Positions 17,804 to 27,019 of a DNA stretch of 64,000 nucleotides are shown one piece after another. Source of the stretch: JAJDNS01 sp963578825 (lineage in GTDB: Bacteria > Acidobacteriota > Vicinamibacteria > Fen-336); contig CAUZDW010000004.1 in assembly GCA_963578825.1 (NCBI GenBank), forward strand, positions 1 through 64,000, given 5' to 3'. The first letter of the stretch is position 1. Each line of letters opens with the position of its first letter. Made by a program: the position numbers and the translations under genes. Below the pieces are notes generated by a model. The model did not search any database, was not told where the DNA came from, and was given only the letters and a program-made list of their open reading frames with translations.

Positions 17804-19055
17804 TCACTCCAGCAGCGAGGGCCAGTTGAGCACGACGTGGATTCGCTCCGCGGACTCTCCCTCGACGGGAACTTTCACCAGGAAGCGCTGGCCGTCCGCG
17901 CCCACCGCGTAGTCGTCCAGCTGTGGGCGCTGCACGATCGGGATCTCGAACAGCTCGCTCGGGAGGCCCACTTCCAGCCCGTCGGCTTCTTCCCGCACGT
18001 CCACCGCCATCAGCTGGTCGTGCCGGGACGCGTAGAACAGCTCCTTGCCGTCTCTCCGCCACTTCGGCTGCCCGCCGCCGTCCACGGAAACGCGCACCCT
18101 CTCCCCGGACCTGAGGAGAAGACGATGACGCCACCGTCGTTCCAGGTACCGCCACGAAAGTCGGGCCAGGGGAGCTCACAGATCGTCTGCGCGGCCCCGC
18201 CTGCGAGGGTCAGCTTCTTCAGCTCTCCCTCTGCAACGAACGCGATCGATCCTCCGTCGGGAGACCAGAAGGGGAGCAAAGCGCCCTACGTTCCGGGAAG
18301 CGCACGAGCCTCCGGCGAGCCCAGGGAGCGAATCCACAGCTGCGGCGCGCCGCCGGACGACAACCCCACGAACGCCACGTGGCGGCCATCCGGCGAAACG
18401 GCGGGCCGGGCAAGGACGCCGCGTGAGACCCCCAGCGACAGCCCCTCGGGTGTGTCGAGCACGAAGTGCGCCACGGGCCGTGCCTCGGGAGTCTGCGAGA
18501 AGTAGAGGGGGGCGACGATGGCCGCGAACCCGGCAGCGACGAGAGACGCGGCCGCCCAGGCCCACCGCTCCCGCGTCCGGCGGCGGCGCTCCGTGGCCGC
18601 GACTGTGGCTCCCTCCGGCTCGTGGGGCCGTCGGGGGTGAGCTTGACGTTGGCGGGCTTGAGGTCCCGGTGCACGATGCCCTTCGCGTGAGCTTCCTCGA
18701 GGGCCTCGGCAATCTGCCTCGCGATCTCGAGAGATTCGTCGATGGGGATCGCTCCCCGCCGGAGTCGGACGCTGAGGTCCTCGCCCTCGACGAGCTCGAG
18801 AACCAGGAACGGCTTTCCGTCCGCTTCCTCGAGTCCGTGAATCGCGGCGATGTTCGGGTGATTGAGGGCGGCGAGCAGATGCGCCTCGCGCCGGAAGCGG
18901 GCGAGCCGCTCCTCGTCCTGCGTCACCTCGGAGGGCAGCACTTTGATCGCCACGTCGCGTCCGAGGTTGGTGTCGGTGGCTCGGTAGACCTCGCCCATCC
19001 CCCCGGCCCCGAGGGCGAAGTTGATCCGGTAGTGCAGCAGCGTCTGGCCGATCAA
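17804..19055 (-). pseudogene. Ser/Thr kinase with TolB-like propeller, multiply disrupted
   Basis: The N-lobe is well kept (MIGQTLLHYRINFALGAGGMG, VAIKVLPSEV, FLVLELVEGEDLSVRL, IVHRDLKPANVKLTPDG). Right after LTPDG, near 18640, the frame changes and the DFG-to-domain-end part is gone. A second frame gives the membrane segment (TRERWAWAAASLVAAGFAAI) and propeller blades (VARPAVSPDGRHVAFVG-like), stopped by an in-frame TAG at 18286-18288 where LPGT-x-GALLPFWSPDG continues. Near 18110 another deletion and frame change leads to the last blade, ending IHVVLNWPSLLE. A dead family copy. Confidence 0.85.
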
Positions 19056-19154
19056 GGCGGCCTCCCGGGGGGTCGAAGCCCCGCTCGAACGACGCTAGAG
19101 CCTCTCTGGGGCGCCGCGATTATAGGCCGCACGCCGACCACCCGACGACGACGA

Positions 19155-19589
19155 TCATTCGAAGGGGTTCCGGACGTCGAGGAAGTCGAACTTCCGGAAG
19201 TCGCCGTCGCGGGTGTACAGCGTGCGGACCCCGTGCTGGCGCAAGAGCACGGCGAGGTGGGCGTCGGGAACCAGTTTGCCTCGGATCGGGAACGCTCCCG
19301 CGACCTCACGGTATGCCTCGAGGAAGCCAGGCTCTTCCGAGAGGAACCGCACGTGGGGGAGCGCGGCCAGCGATTCGATGTTGGCCAGCGCCTCCGCCGG
19401 TGTGAGGGGCGCCGAGAAGATCCGGAGATGAGTGGCGATTCGCAGGTACGACATCACCGTCGGCCACCCGAGGCAGAAGAGATCTCCCCCGCTCGCGGCC
19501 TCCTTCAGGAAGTCCCCGGCCACGCCGTGAACCGGGCTCGAGGCGTCCGAGGCGTAAAGCAAGACGTTGACGTCGCAAGAGAGACTCAA
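19155..19589 (-). CDS. vapC: PIN-domain ribonuclease toxin, VapC family
   Basis: A 144-residue PIN protein: D in SCDVNVLLYASDASSPVHG, TVMSYLRIATHLRIF in the middle, D in KLVPDAHLAVLLRQHG, and the typical end LYTRDGDFRKFDFLDVRNPFE. TTG 19589 overlaps the antitoxin stop (TTGA); no ATG or GTG lies nearby in frame, and the overlap supports coupling. The long ORF upstream to 19838 is not family-like. Confidence 0.86.
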   Translation of the reverse strand: MSLSCDVNVLLYASDASSPVHGVAGDFLKEAASGGDLFCLGWPTVMSYLRIATHLRIFSAPLTPAEALANIESLAALPHVRFLSEEPGFLEAYREVAGAFPIRGKLVPDAHLAVLLRQHGVRTLYTRDGDFRKFDFLDVRNPFE

Positions 19590-19834
19590 GGCTCCGCCGC
19601 GCGGTCGGCCTGGTCCAGGATGGCGTAGACGGCCTCCTTGTCGGCGAGGTCCACCCGGCTCCCCATCGGCCGTGCCGTCCACTCGAGTGCGGGCTTTGGC
19701 GCGCGTCCCGGGCGTCCGTCCAGCGCCTCCGCCAGCAGCCGGGACACCAGTGCGCCGAGAGTCCCCCCCTCCCGCTTCTGCAGATCCCGCAGCTCCTTCA
19801 GCACCGGAGCTTCGATGTCGAGGGTGGTTCTCAC
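19586..19834 (-). CDS. vapB: Antitoxin partner of VapC
   Basis: An 82-residue protein beginning with VRTTLDIEAPVLKELRDLQ and then GGTLGALVSRLLAEAL, an RHH-type DNA-binding pattern. The C-terminus (GSRVDLADKEAVYAILDQ) would bind the toxin. GTG 19834 lies directly against a long inverted repeat that covers the promoter, so its mRNA may be nearly leaderless. Confidence 0.8.
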   Translation of the reverse strand: MRTTLDIEAPVLKELRDLQKREGGTLGALVSRLLAEALDGRPGRAPKPALEWTARPMGSRVDLADKEAVYAILDQADRAAEP

Positions 19835-19835
19835 G

Positions 19836-19870
19836 CACCTGATGCTATCTATGTGAGCATCAGGTGTCAA
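19836..19870 (-). promoter_or_regulatory. Promoter with overlapping operator for vapBC
   Basis: On the minus strand TTGACA (19865-19870), a 17-bp spacer and TAGCAT (19842-19847) form a plausible sigma-70 promoter. A perfect inverted repeat with 11-bp arms, CACCTGATGCT and AGCATCAGGTG around 9 bp (19836-19866), covers the spacer and -10. Bound antitoxin would block RNA polymerase. Confidence 0.6.
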
Positions 19871-19962
19871 ACACACGCAAGAGGAGAGAAAGACGGCTGC
19901 CAGTCGGCGCTCAGTCGAGACCGGACGTCCAGCGCACCTCGTCGATCTCCGGGGGCGCCGAC

Positions 19963-20739
19963 TCAGAGCACCCGGATCAGGCAGCCTCCGTCGACCGAGA
20001 GCACGCTGCCCGTGATGTAGCTTCCGGCTTCCGAGGCCAGAAGGAGCGCCGGTCCCATAAGCTCCTCCGGTCGGCCCCACCGTCCGAGGGCCGTGCGGTC
20101 GGCGAAGGCCTTCTTCTGCTCGTCGGAGAGGAGCCTCCCGGGGAGGTCGGTGAGAAAGGGCCCCGGGGCGATGCAGTTGACGGTGATGTTAAATGGACCG
20201 AGATCCAGAGCCGAGGCGCGAGCGAGCCCGATGATTCCGGCTTTCGTTGCGGAGTACCCGTTGCGGCCTTCTTTGCCGCCCAGGCCGAGCACGGACGAGA
20301 TGTGGATGACCCGGCCCCATCGGCGCTCCTTCATCGGCGGGACGAGCGCCCGGCTCAGCCGCATCGCGCTCGTGAGATTGACCTCGAGCATGGCGGCCCA
20401 GTTCTCGTCGCTGACCTCGTCGATAGGCTGCGGAATGTTCATCCCCGCGTTGTTGACGAGGATGTCGACATGGCCCAGCCGTTTCGTGGCCTCGGCGCCG
20501 AGGGCGTCGACCTGACCGGGGTCGCCAAGGTCCGCCACGGACCACTCCACGCGGGTCTTCAGGCCGTCGCCGATCTCGGTGGCCGCCGCACGCAGCTCGT
20601 CCTCGTGGCGGCTGCAAATGTGGACATCCGCGCCGTGCTCGGCGAAGGCGCGGGCCATGGCCTTTCCGAGCCCCTTGCTGCCGCCGGTGATGAGGGCGGC
20701 CTTTCCCGAAAGATCGAACATCGAGGTCGAGGTGTTCAT
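19963..20739 (-). CDS. Short-chain dehydrogenase/reductase
   Basis: A 258-residue classical SDR: cofactor motif ALITGGSKGLGKAMA, VNNAGMNIP, catalytic Ser in IHISSVLGLGG, YSATKAG (YxxxK), and the end IAPGPFLTDLPG ... ITGSVLSVDGG. The residues after the second strand (ICSRHEDEL) suggest NADP preference. Such enzymes reduce or oxidise ketones/alcohols, and the substrate is not deducible. ATG 20739 follows GGGAGCG. A truncated CMD-family ORF lies 17 bp upstream on the same strand. Confidence 0.88.
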   Translation of the reverse strand: MNTSTSMFDLSGKAALITGGSKGLGKAMARAFAEHGADVHICSRHEDELRAAATEIGDGLKTRVEWSVADLGDPGQVDALGAEATKRLGHVDILVNNAGMNIPQPIDEVSDENWAAMLEVNLTSAMRLSRALVPPMKERRWGRVIHISSVLGLGGKEGRNGYSATKAGIIGLARASALDLGPFNITVNCIAPGPFLTDLPGRLLSDEQKKAFADRTALGRWGRPEELMGPALLLASEAGSYITGSVLSVDGGCLIRVL

Positions 20740-20756
20740 TGGAACGCTCCCGTCAT

Positions 20757-20975
20757 TCACCATGCGGATGAGTCCGCAGAGGCCGCGCCGGAAGAGGCCT
20801 CCAGCTTCACTCCCAGGCCCAACGCCAGCACCAGGTGTGCGCTCATCACGTCCGGCGACACGCTGTGGATCTTCATGATGTTCGCCACCGTGCCGCGGGC
20901 GGCGCCCACTTCGTCGTATACGCCGCGGAGCTTCTCGTCCGCTTCCGGCGGCTGGATGACGCGAATCCAGGCCAT
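20757..20975 (-). pseudogene. Truncated carboxymuconolactone decarboxylase-like gene
   Basis: ATG 20975, after GGGGAGAAACG, starts MAWIRVIQPPEADEKLRGVY, then RGTVANIMKIHSVSPDVMSAHL, the N-terminus of peroxidase-related AhpD/CMD proteins. After about 50 residues the similarity ends and an unrelated tail stops at codon 73. The catalytic CxxC half is missing, so this is a 5' remnant. Confidence 0.55.
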
Positions 20976-21161
20976 TCGTTTCTCCCCTCGGGCCGACCCA
21001 TCGACGAGGATCGGTGCGTTTCTGTTCTTCGTTGGTGGGTGCCGGAGAGCATGCCACGACCCGGACCGGTCTGTCATTCGCACGCGATCACCTGCGAGCT
21101 GCGGCGACGTATACTTCCTCTCCATGCTGGATGTGCCCGGCGACGAACACCTGGAGGGACG

Positions 21162-22751
21162 ATGAAGATCCGGATGCCGTTGATCGCGGGGGCCGCTGCG
21201 GCCGCTGTCCTGCTGGCCTGTGGAACACCCAGGCAGGCCCCGTTTCCCGGGGAAGACCCGCCGCGGCTCGTCCTGCTCCTCGTGATCGACCAGCTTCGGT
21301 ACGACTACTTGACGCGGTTCGGGTCCGGCTTCACCGGGGGCATCCGGAGGCTGCTGGACGACGGCGCGGTTTTCACGAACGCCTACCTGGATCACTATCC
21401 TTCGGTCACAGCGATTGGTCACTCCACGATGCTGACCGGTGCCCGCCCTTCTATCTCCGGCATCGTTGGCAACGACTGGTACGACCGAGCCGAGGGCCGC
21501 AACGTCACGAGTGTCGAGGACCCGGAGACGACGCTTCTCGGCCTGGGGGCCGGAGGCGGCGAGCGGAACGGCTCCTCGCCTCACCGCCTCCAGGTCTCCA
21601 CGCTCGGCGATGAGCTGAAGCTGGCGTTCCCCGGCTCCCGCACCGTGGGAGTGTCGTTCAAGGACCGCGGCGCCATTCTCCCGGTGGGCCGCAGCGCCGA
21701 CGCGGCCTTCTGGTGGCACGTTGCGACCGGCACGTTCGTGACCAGCACCTGGTACTTCGAGGAGATGCCAGCCTGGGTCGCCCGGTTCAATGAAGGAAAC
21801 CTGGTGGACCAGTGGGCCGGCCGCGAGTGGCGGGCCCTCGACGGCGGCGCCGTGCTCGACACTCTCCCGACGCAGCCGGGGCCGGACTACTACGGCGCGC
21901 TGTACGACAGTCCTTTCGGCAACGAGCTGGTCGTAAGCTTTGCCGAGGCCACACTCGAAAATATGGGGCTCGGACGCGACGAGACGACAGACGTCCTCGC
22001 GGTGAGCTTCTCTACGAACGACCACGTGGGTCACGACGTGGGTCCCTATGCCCCGAAGGTCAAGGACGTCACGCTGCAGACGGACCGTGCGATTGGCACA
22101 CTGCTCCAGGCCGTGGAGCGCCGCGTGGGTCTCGCCCGCACCATCGTGGTTCTCACTGCGGACCACGGGGTGTCGCCGGTGCCCGAGGACCTCGCCAAGC
22201 ACAAGATGGCGAACGGGCGGCAGGAGCGCGAGAAGCTCGTCGACACGGCGAAGCAGGCTCTCGTGGACGCCTACGGCCCCGGTCTATGGGTCGAGGGGCG
22301 TTCCGGGAGCTCTCTCTACCTCAATCGCAACCTGATCGCTCTGAAGGGCCTTGATCCCGCGGCCGTCCAGCAGACGGCAGCCACCGGCGTCGAGAAGCGG
22401 CCGGAGGTCTGGCGCGCCTACACTCGGGCGCAGCTGCTCGAGGGACGGGTACCGCCGGACCCGTGGAGCAGGCGGGTGCTCCTCTCCTTCAACCGCGACA
22501 GCTCGGGCGACGTCGAGGTGCTTCTCGAGCCCTACTGGATGGCCCAGGAGTCGCCGGGCACGACGCACGGAACGCCGTACAGCTACGACACGCACATCCC
22601 GCTCATTCTCATGGGTCCGGGCATCCGGGCCGGACGCTATGACGCGACGGTCGTGCTCAACGACCTCGCCCCCACGCTCGCCACGCTCCTCGGCGTGGAG
22701 ACCCCGAGCGGCTCCTCGGGCCGCGCCCTCGCCGAGGCGCTCGCCCATTGA
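21162..22751 (+). CDS. Alkaline phosphatase-superfamily lipoprotein, PafA-like
   Basis: A 529-residue protein. The signal ends in the lipobox LLACG, so it is a lipoprotein. Alkaline phosphatase-fold metal sites are visible: VIDQLRYDY, the Thr nucleophile region HYPSVTAIGHSTM, FSTNDHVGHD, LTADHGVSPVP and the late His in PYSYDTHIPLILMGPG. The Thr nucleophile and order fit PafA-type phosphate-irrepressible phosphatases or NPP-like phosphodiesterases. ATG 21162 with GGAGGG upstream; the longer ORF is not used. It probably releases phosphate from organic esters outside the inner membrane. Confidence 0.88.
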   Translation: MKIRMPLIAGAAAAAVLLACGTPRQAPFPGEDPPRLVLLLVIDQLRYDYLTRFGSGFTGGIRRLLDDGAVFTNAYLDHYPSVTAIGHSTMLTGARPSISGIVGNDWYDRAEGRNVTSVEDPETTLLGLGAGGGERNGSSPHRLQVSTLGDELKLAFPGSRTVGVSFKDRGAILPVGRSADAAFWWHVATGTFVTSTWYFEEMPAWVARFNEGNLVDQWAGREWRALDGGAVLDTLPTQPGPDYYGALYDSPFGNELVVSFAEATLENMGLGRDETTDVLAVSFSTNDHVGHDVGPYAPKVKDVTLQTDRAIGTLLQAVERRVGLARTIVVLTADHGVSPVPEDLAKHKMANGRQEREKLVDTAKQALVDAYGPGLWVEGRSGSSLYLNRNLIALKGLDPAAVQQTAATGVEKRPEVWRAYTRAQLLEGRVPPDPWSRRVLLSFNRDSSGDVEVLLEPYWMAQESPGTTHGTPYSYDTHIPLILMGPGIRAGRYDATVVLNDLAPTLATLLGVETPSGSSGRALAEALAH

Positions 22752-22767
22752 GCCGGGTGCCTCCGGC

Positions 22768-22928
22768 TCACTTCCGAGTGAGCTTCGTTCCGATCACGGC
22801 CTGAAGCAGGCTCAGGTCCACCATCGGGTCGTCGCGATCTTCTCGAGATCCTTCCGAAGCCGGTCCGCGTCGGCCCCCGCGGGAACGTGAAGCCGCGCCC
22901 GCGCGCCGAAGAGCTGCCCGCCGGCCAT
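22768..22928 (-). pseudogene. Frameshifted remnant of an ACT-domain protein
   Basis: One frame from ATG 22928 reads GQLFGARARLHVPAGADAD, then RLRKDLEKIAT; a shift of one base then gives DPMVDLSLLQAVIGTKLTRK. Together they resemble the C-terminal ACT domain of GcvR-like regulators. It is too short and broken to be functional. The remaining gap to 23070 shows nothing else. Confidence 0.35.
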
Positions 22929-23070
22929 AGGCGCGGTTCTCCATTGCTCGCACGTCGGTGCCCTCCGGCGCAGCGCTGCCCGTGGCGCGACCGTCTTCTA
23001 CCTGCGAGCCCGAGAACCCATGACCGACGGCGTTGACCAAGGTCCCGCAGACAACTAGCCCGAGAAGCGG

Positions 23071-24344
23071 ATGCGCCAGGCTTACGTGACTCGGATCTTT
23101 CTCGGCTCGCTGGTGCTGAGGCTCACGCTCGGCCTCGCGCCGACGGTTCACGCCGCCGAGAGCCCTCTACCGTAGCTGGGCGAAAGCACGCGTCCGACGC
23201 CCTACAGTCCCGACCCCGACCATCCGTGGAATCGGCTCCACGCGGCTCTCTACCGGCAGCGGCTCCGAACGGGCGCGATGCCGTGTCTGCTGGAGGGCTC
23301 GTGCGGCACGCTGGCGCTGGAGCGGATGTTCGCGACGCTGGCGAGCGTCTGGTTTGAAGAAGGAGGGGACGGTTCCACGCTGCTGCTGCGCGGGGACGTG
23401 GCGGTGCTTGCCGAGCCGGCGCGGCTGGCAAAGGTGGAGGCGGCCCTCGACGCGGCACTGGCCGTCCGGCGCGACGAGCGCCGGCCGGAAGCGCCGCTGC
23501 TGCTCCAGCATGACCTCTGGGAGCGGTTCGACGCCGTGAATGCGGCTCGTGAAGGGGCGCCCGAACCAGGGCCCAAGGTCGCCCTCACACACCTCCAGCA
23601 GCGGCTCGGCCGAGCGATTCGAGAGCTGGCCCTTCCTGCCTCTGAGATACGCGCTGTGCGGCCGAACCTCGAGCAGGTCGCGCAGGCGCACGCCGAGCTG
23701 GCCGATCTCGGGCGGGCCTCGGCGTGGCTCGAGGTGACGGCCCACCACCGTATGGGGAGCGGGCCGGAGTCGATCCTCCCTCTCCACGCCGCGACGCGGG
23801 CTTCCGAAGCTCTTTCCGGACGCTCCTGCACCTTGGCGCGGACGCCGCCGGGGAGCAGGCGCTGCGCGCCCTGTTCGAGGGCGGTCCCACGTTTGTCGAG
23901 CTCCCGCCGGGGACCCGCGTCGCGCTCGTCGAGTCGCCTCTGGCCGTGAGCAGCCATGGTGAGCCGGTGGCGGTTCCCCTGATCACACTCGTCGAGATGC
24001 GTCGAGTAGGACCCGAAGCGCCCCCACCCGTTCGGCTCTCGCAGCTCGACTTCGCAGTGCTGGAGGCGCGCCGCGCCGGCGGCCTGGAACGTCTCGAGGA
24101 CGATGCGCCCGTTCCGGACGGTGCGTCGTGCCTCAAGGGGAGAGGGCTGGTGGTGCCGCTCCTGGGAAGCTGCTTTCGCTGTCATGCTCCCAGGGGTGCG
24201 CGTCTGCCTGGCCTTTCGCGCCACGGCCGAACCCGTCTCGTCCTGTCCGCGCCCGATGGCAGCCTTCAACCCGCAGCCACGATCGAAGCAAAGCTCCAGG
24301 ACGAACGCTTCGCCGCCCTGCGGCGTCACTTCGCGGAGCGGTGA
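23071..24344 (+). pseudogene. Secreted protein with a CxxCH motif, interrupted
   Basis: ATG 23071 starts a signal peptide (FLGSLVLRLTLGLAPTVHA). An in-frame TAG at 23173-23175 interrupts it, after which the same frame continues DHPWNRLHAALYRQRLR ... LLLQHDLWERFD. Near 23800 the frame shifts by one, and from there ELPPGTRVALVESPLAV ... VPLLGSCFRCHAPRGARLP runs to 24344. CFRCH is a c-type haem attachment motif. I do not recognise the family by name. Two breaks in one gene indicate a pseudogene. Confidence 0.6.
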
Positions 24345-24435
24345 CCGCGCCGCCGATTGTCCTGTGGCGCCGGACGCGATTGGGACCCAACAACCTCTTC
24401 CGGATGAAACAGAACATCCCGGCTCACCGCTGAGC

Positions 24436-25773
24436 TCAGGGCGAGGGGATCAGGATCAGCTCCTCCTGCGGCGGGATGAGCCACTCCGCGCCGCTCTCGG
24501 TGATGACCGCCATTTCCTCCACCGACAGCGTCTTCGTCCCGCCCTCGGCGAGGGACCAGGAGAAGAAGCCGTCGAAGGCGAACACCTGACCAGGCTCGAG
24601 GACCCGGAGAGACGCCCCGCTCGGAGGCCCCGGCCGCTGGGCGCCGCTCAGGGCCGGGCCCATGTCGTGGGCCCAGTAGCCGACCGGGTGACCCGTGCCC
24701 CACATGACGTGCTCTGACCCGGCCTGCTCCATGAAGGCCCGCTGCACGGCGTCGACGTCGTAGCCGCGCACGCCGGACCGCATGGCGCCGAACGCGGCAC
24801 GGCTGCCGCCCTTGGAGTTCTCCCACTTCTCGAGCGCGTCCTTCGGCGGGGCCGTCTCGCCCGGGGCGAGAACGTACGCGAAGCGCTGTATGTCGGTGCA
24901 CCAGACGCCGTGGACCTTGATGCCGAAGTCGGTCTGGATGAAGTCGCCATGTCGAATCACCCTGTCGGTGGCGTGCGAGTGCCCCCGGTCGGGACCCGAG
25001 TTCACGTTCGGGTTCTGGGCAGGGGCCCAGGCGTCATCCACTCCCAGCTCGTGCATCCTCTTCTTGAGGAAGCGGCCCAGGTCGGAGTCACGGGTCGTGC
25101 CCGGCACGACCGTGGCGTAGGCCTCGCGCTCGAGCCGCTCGGTGAGCAGTGCGGCCTCGCGCAGGATCTCGATCTCCGCCGGGAGCTTGATCGACAGCCA
25201 CTCCTCGACGAGACCCTGGGAGGAGAAGAGGCGACCCTCGAGGTCGGGCCCGAGCGCCTTCACGAGCGTCCTGTGCTGGGTGAAGGACAGCCCGTCCGCC
25301 ACCCCCGCGGCGGAGGAGTTGACGGCGATGCTCGAAGGGTCGAGCTTTCGGAGTCGGCAGGCGACCGCGGCGATGGCGTCCTGACCCCGTTCCAGGACCA
25401 CGACCTCGTCGTGAAGGCCGATGTCCTTGAGCGCCGTCGCCTCGCCGACCGGCGAGAACGCCACCGAGTGCACCGCCCCGCCCTTGATAAGGAAGAGGAA
25501 TGCCGCTGTCCGCCCGGCGTTCTCCCCGCCGACGTGAAGGGCCAGCGGGTCGTTCGCGTTCTCGCGACATAGCACGAGCCAGGCGTCCACACCCACGCGC
25601 TCCATGGCGCGGGGGAGGAGCACTTCGATCCGTTCCTTGCGGATTTGAGGCCAGGGGTTGTCTCCCTCCGCCGGCGCTCCCCGAAGCGGTCCGCCCAGAG
25701 CCAGGAGCCCGAGCAGGCTCGCTGCCGAGAGAGCACAGATCAAGATCCGACGCTGCGCCGTTCCGTCCCGCAT
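24436..25773 (-). CDS. Secreted M24-family metallopeptidase, Xaa-Pro aminopeptidase-like
   Basis: A 445-residue protein with a signal peptide (ILICALSAASLLGLLALGG). The C-terminal creatinase fold has the dinuclear-metal ligands: QTDFGIKVHGVWCTDIQRF (two Asp), GTGHPVGYWAHD (His) and LSVEEMAVI (Glu), with a further Glu/Asp near VFAFDGFFSW. It removes N-terminal residues before Pro in the family; the large N-domain suggests a prolidase-like peptide substrate in the periplasm. ATG 25773 follows AAGGAGGAG, a strong ribosome-binding site. Confidence 0.87.
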   Translation of the reverse strand: MRDGTAQRRILICALSAASLLGLLALGGPLRGAPAEGDNPWPQIRKERIEVLLPRAMERVGVDAWLVLCRENANDPLALHVGGENAGRTAAFLFLIKGGAVHSVAFSPVGEATALKDIGLHDEVVVLERGQDAIAAVACRLRKLDPSSIAVNSSAAGVADGLSFTQHRTLVKALGPDLEGRLFSSQGLVEEWLSIKLPAEIEILREAALLTERLEREAYATVVPGTTRDSDLGRFLKKRMHELGVDDAWAPAQNPNVNSGPDRGHSHATDRVIRHGDFIQTDFGIKVHGVWCTDIQRFAYVLAPGETAPPKDALEKWENSKGGSRAAFGAMRSGVRGYDVDAVQRAFMEQAGSEHVMWGTGHPVGYWAHDMGPALSGAQRPGPPSGASLRVLEPGQVFAFDGFFSWSLAEGGTKTLSVEEMAVITESGAEWLIPPQEELILIPSP

Positions 25774-25826
25774 CCGCTCCTCCTTGGTGTCTCGCCCCTG
25801 GGCGGCGCAGGCGCCCCCCGGGCGGG

Positions 25827-26639
25827 TCAGTCTTCTTCCGCTTCCGCGGCTCCTTCGGCCATCGCGAGCGCGTCGAAGGCTGCTTCGACGATGTCCTCGT
25901 CCTCGGAGTCGGTGAGATCGACGAGGATCCCGAGGGCTTCCGTGGGGCGGATCGAAGCGACGGCCTCGATGGACGCCAGCAGCAGCCCCTTGTCGACGGC
26001 CTCCGAGCCGAAGAGCCCGGCCACGTGGGGCCAGGCCGCGTCCAGCGCCCAGTTGCCTGCAGCGGAGACAGCCTGGTAGCGAATTTCTGCGTCCTCGCTG
26101 TCCAGCGCCTCGAGGACCTCTTTGTCGAAGCCGCGGATGAAGCGCATGCAGAAGACGGCGGTGAGTCTCCAGGCTGCGTCATAGCTGCCGTACGCGGTAC
26201 GCACGGCGTCCCGATGCCATTTCTGCGGAAGGCGGACGGAAGCCTCCAGAGATCGCCGCCGGACGTCCCGTGGCAGGTGCTCGGTGAGACAGAGGCGACG
26301 AAGCAAACTCTGGGTCCGGCGGACCATGCGCCCGGAGAGCAGCTCGTCATCGTCGTCGTCGGAGTCCTCGGGGTCTCTCAGGCTCTCGTGCTCCAGGGCC
26401 GGTCCCAGCGCGAGGGCCGCCGCGCCCCTGAGGTCGACCGGCGCATCGTCGCGGCACGCGATGGAGAGCAGCGCCTCGGCGAGCTCGTCGTTGACGATCG
26501 TAGAGTCGCCGGCCAACTCGGCGGCGAGCAGGCGCTCAGCAGGCGTCGTGCTTTCCTCGGTGAGGGCTCGAAGGATCGTCGCAGCGGCATCCTCTGGCCA
26601 GTCCCAGGGTGGAATCTCGCTCAGCGCCTTCAAGTCCAT
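25827..26639 (-). CDS. HEAT-repeat-like protein of unknown function
   Basis: A 270-residue acidic protein made of helical repeats with alternating small and leucine-rich positions, such as LRGAAALALGPALEHES, AWRLTAVFCMRFI, DAEIRYQAVSAAGNWALD and DEDIVEAAFDALAMAEG, resembling HEAT repeats. An Asp-rich loop (EDSDDDDDE) sits at about residue 90. No catalytic motif or export signal. A scaffold role is likely for the fold; the partner is unknown. It is on the same strand as the M24 gene, 53 bp away. Confidence 0.7.
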   Translation of the reverse strand: MDLKALSEIPPWDWPEDAAATILRALTEESTTPAERLLAAELAGDSTIVNDELAEALLSIACRDDAPVDLRGAAALALGPALEHESLRDPEDSDDDDDELLSGRMVRRTQSLLRRLCLTEHLPRDVRRRSLEASVRLPQKWHRDAVRTAYGSYDAAWRLTAVFCMRFIRGFDKEVLEALDSEDAEIRYQAVSAAGNWALDAAWPHVAGLFGSEAVDKGLLLASIEAVASIRPTEALGILVDLTDSEDEDIVEAAFDALAMAEGAAEAEED

Positions 26640-26752
26640 TTCAGTTGCCTCCAGCCCGCGGCTCCCTCCTGGTCCGTCGACGCGATCCTACACCCGGGCC
26701 CTGACAGACGGCTGCGGGCGTTGAGCCGGGTAGGGCTGCTGCTTCAAGGATC

Positions 26753-26784
26753 GTGAAACAGTGATACAGTGAAAAAGTGAAGAA
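26753..26784 (+). promoter_or_regulatory. Four tandem 8-bp repeats, likely antitoxin operator
   Basis: GTGAAACA, GTGATACA, GTGAAAAA and GTGAAGAA follow each other without gaps; the last includes the GTG start of the antitoxin. TGATACAGT within it resembles an extended -10, which would place transcription start near the GTG and make the mRNA leaderless. Tandem half-sites fit cooperative binding by an RHH antitoxin. Confidence 0.5.
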
Positions 26785-27019
26785 TCTCACTGTATCGCTC
26801 CCTCACCCCGTCTACCGACAGGCCCGGATCAAAGCGGCCGAGCGAGACACGTCGGTCAGCGCGCTCGTGCGTGAGTTCCTGATGTCGCTGGGCGAGCAGG
26901 AGTCGGGTTTCGAGCGCCGCGAGCGCCTCCAGAAAGAGATCCTGGCGTCGATCAAGAACTTTCGCGCCGGTGATCGCCTGACGCGCGACCGCGTCCACGA
27001 GCGCGATGCGGTTCGTTGA
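26777..27019 (+). CDS. vapB: Ribbon-helix-helix antitoxin, VapB type
   Basis: An 80-residue protein: KNLTVSLPHPVYRQARIKAAE and DTSVSALVREFLMSL form an RHH DNA-binding domain; the basic/acidic tail (RRERLQKEILASIKNFRAGD) would contact the toxin. GTG 26777 sits inside the repeat array. The last 14 bases overlap the vapC start. Confidence 0.8.
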   Translation: MKNLTVSLPHPVYRQARIKAAERDTSVSALVREFLMSLGEQESGFERRERLQKEILASIKNFRAGDRLTRDRVHERDAVR

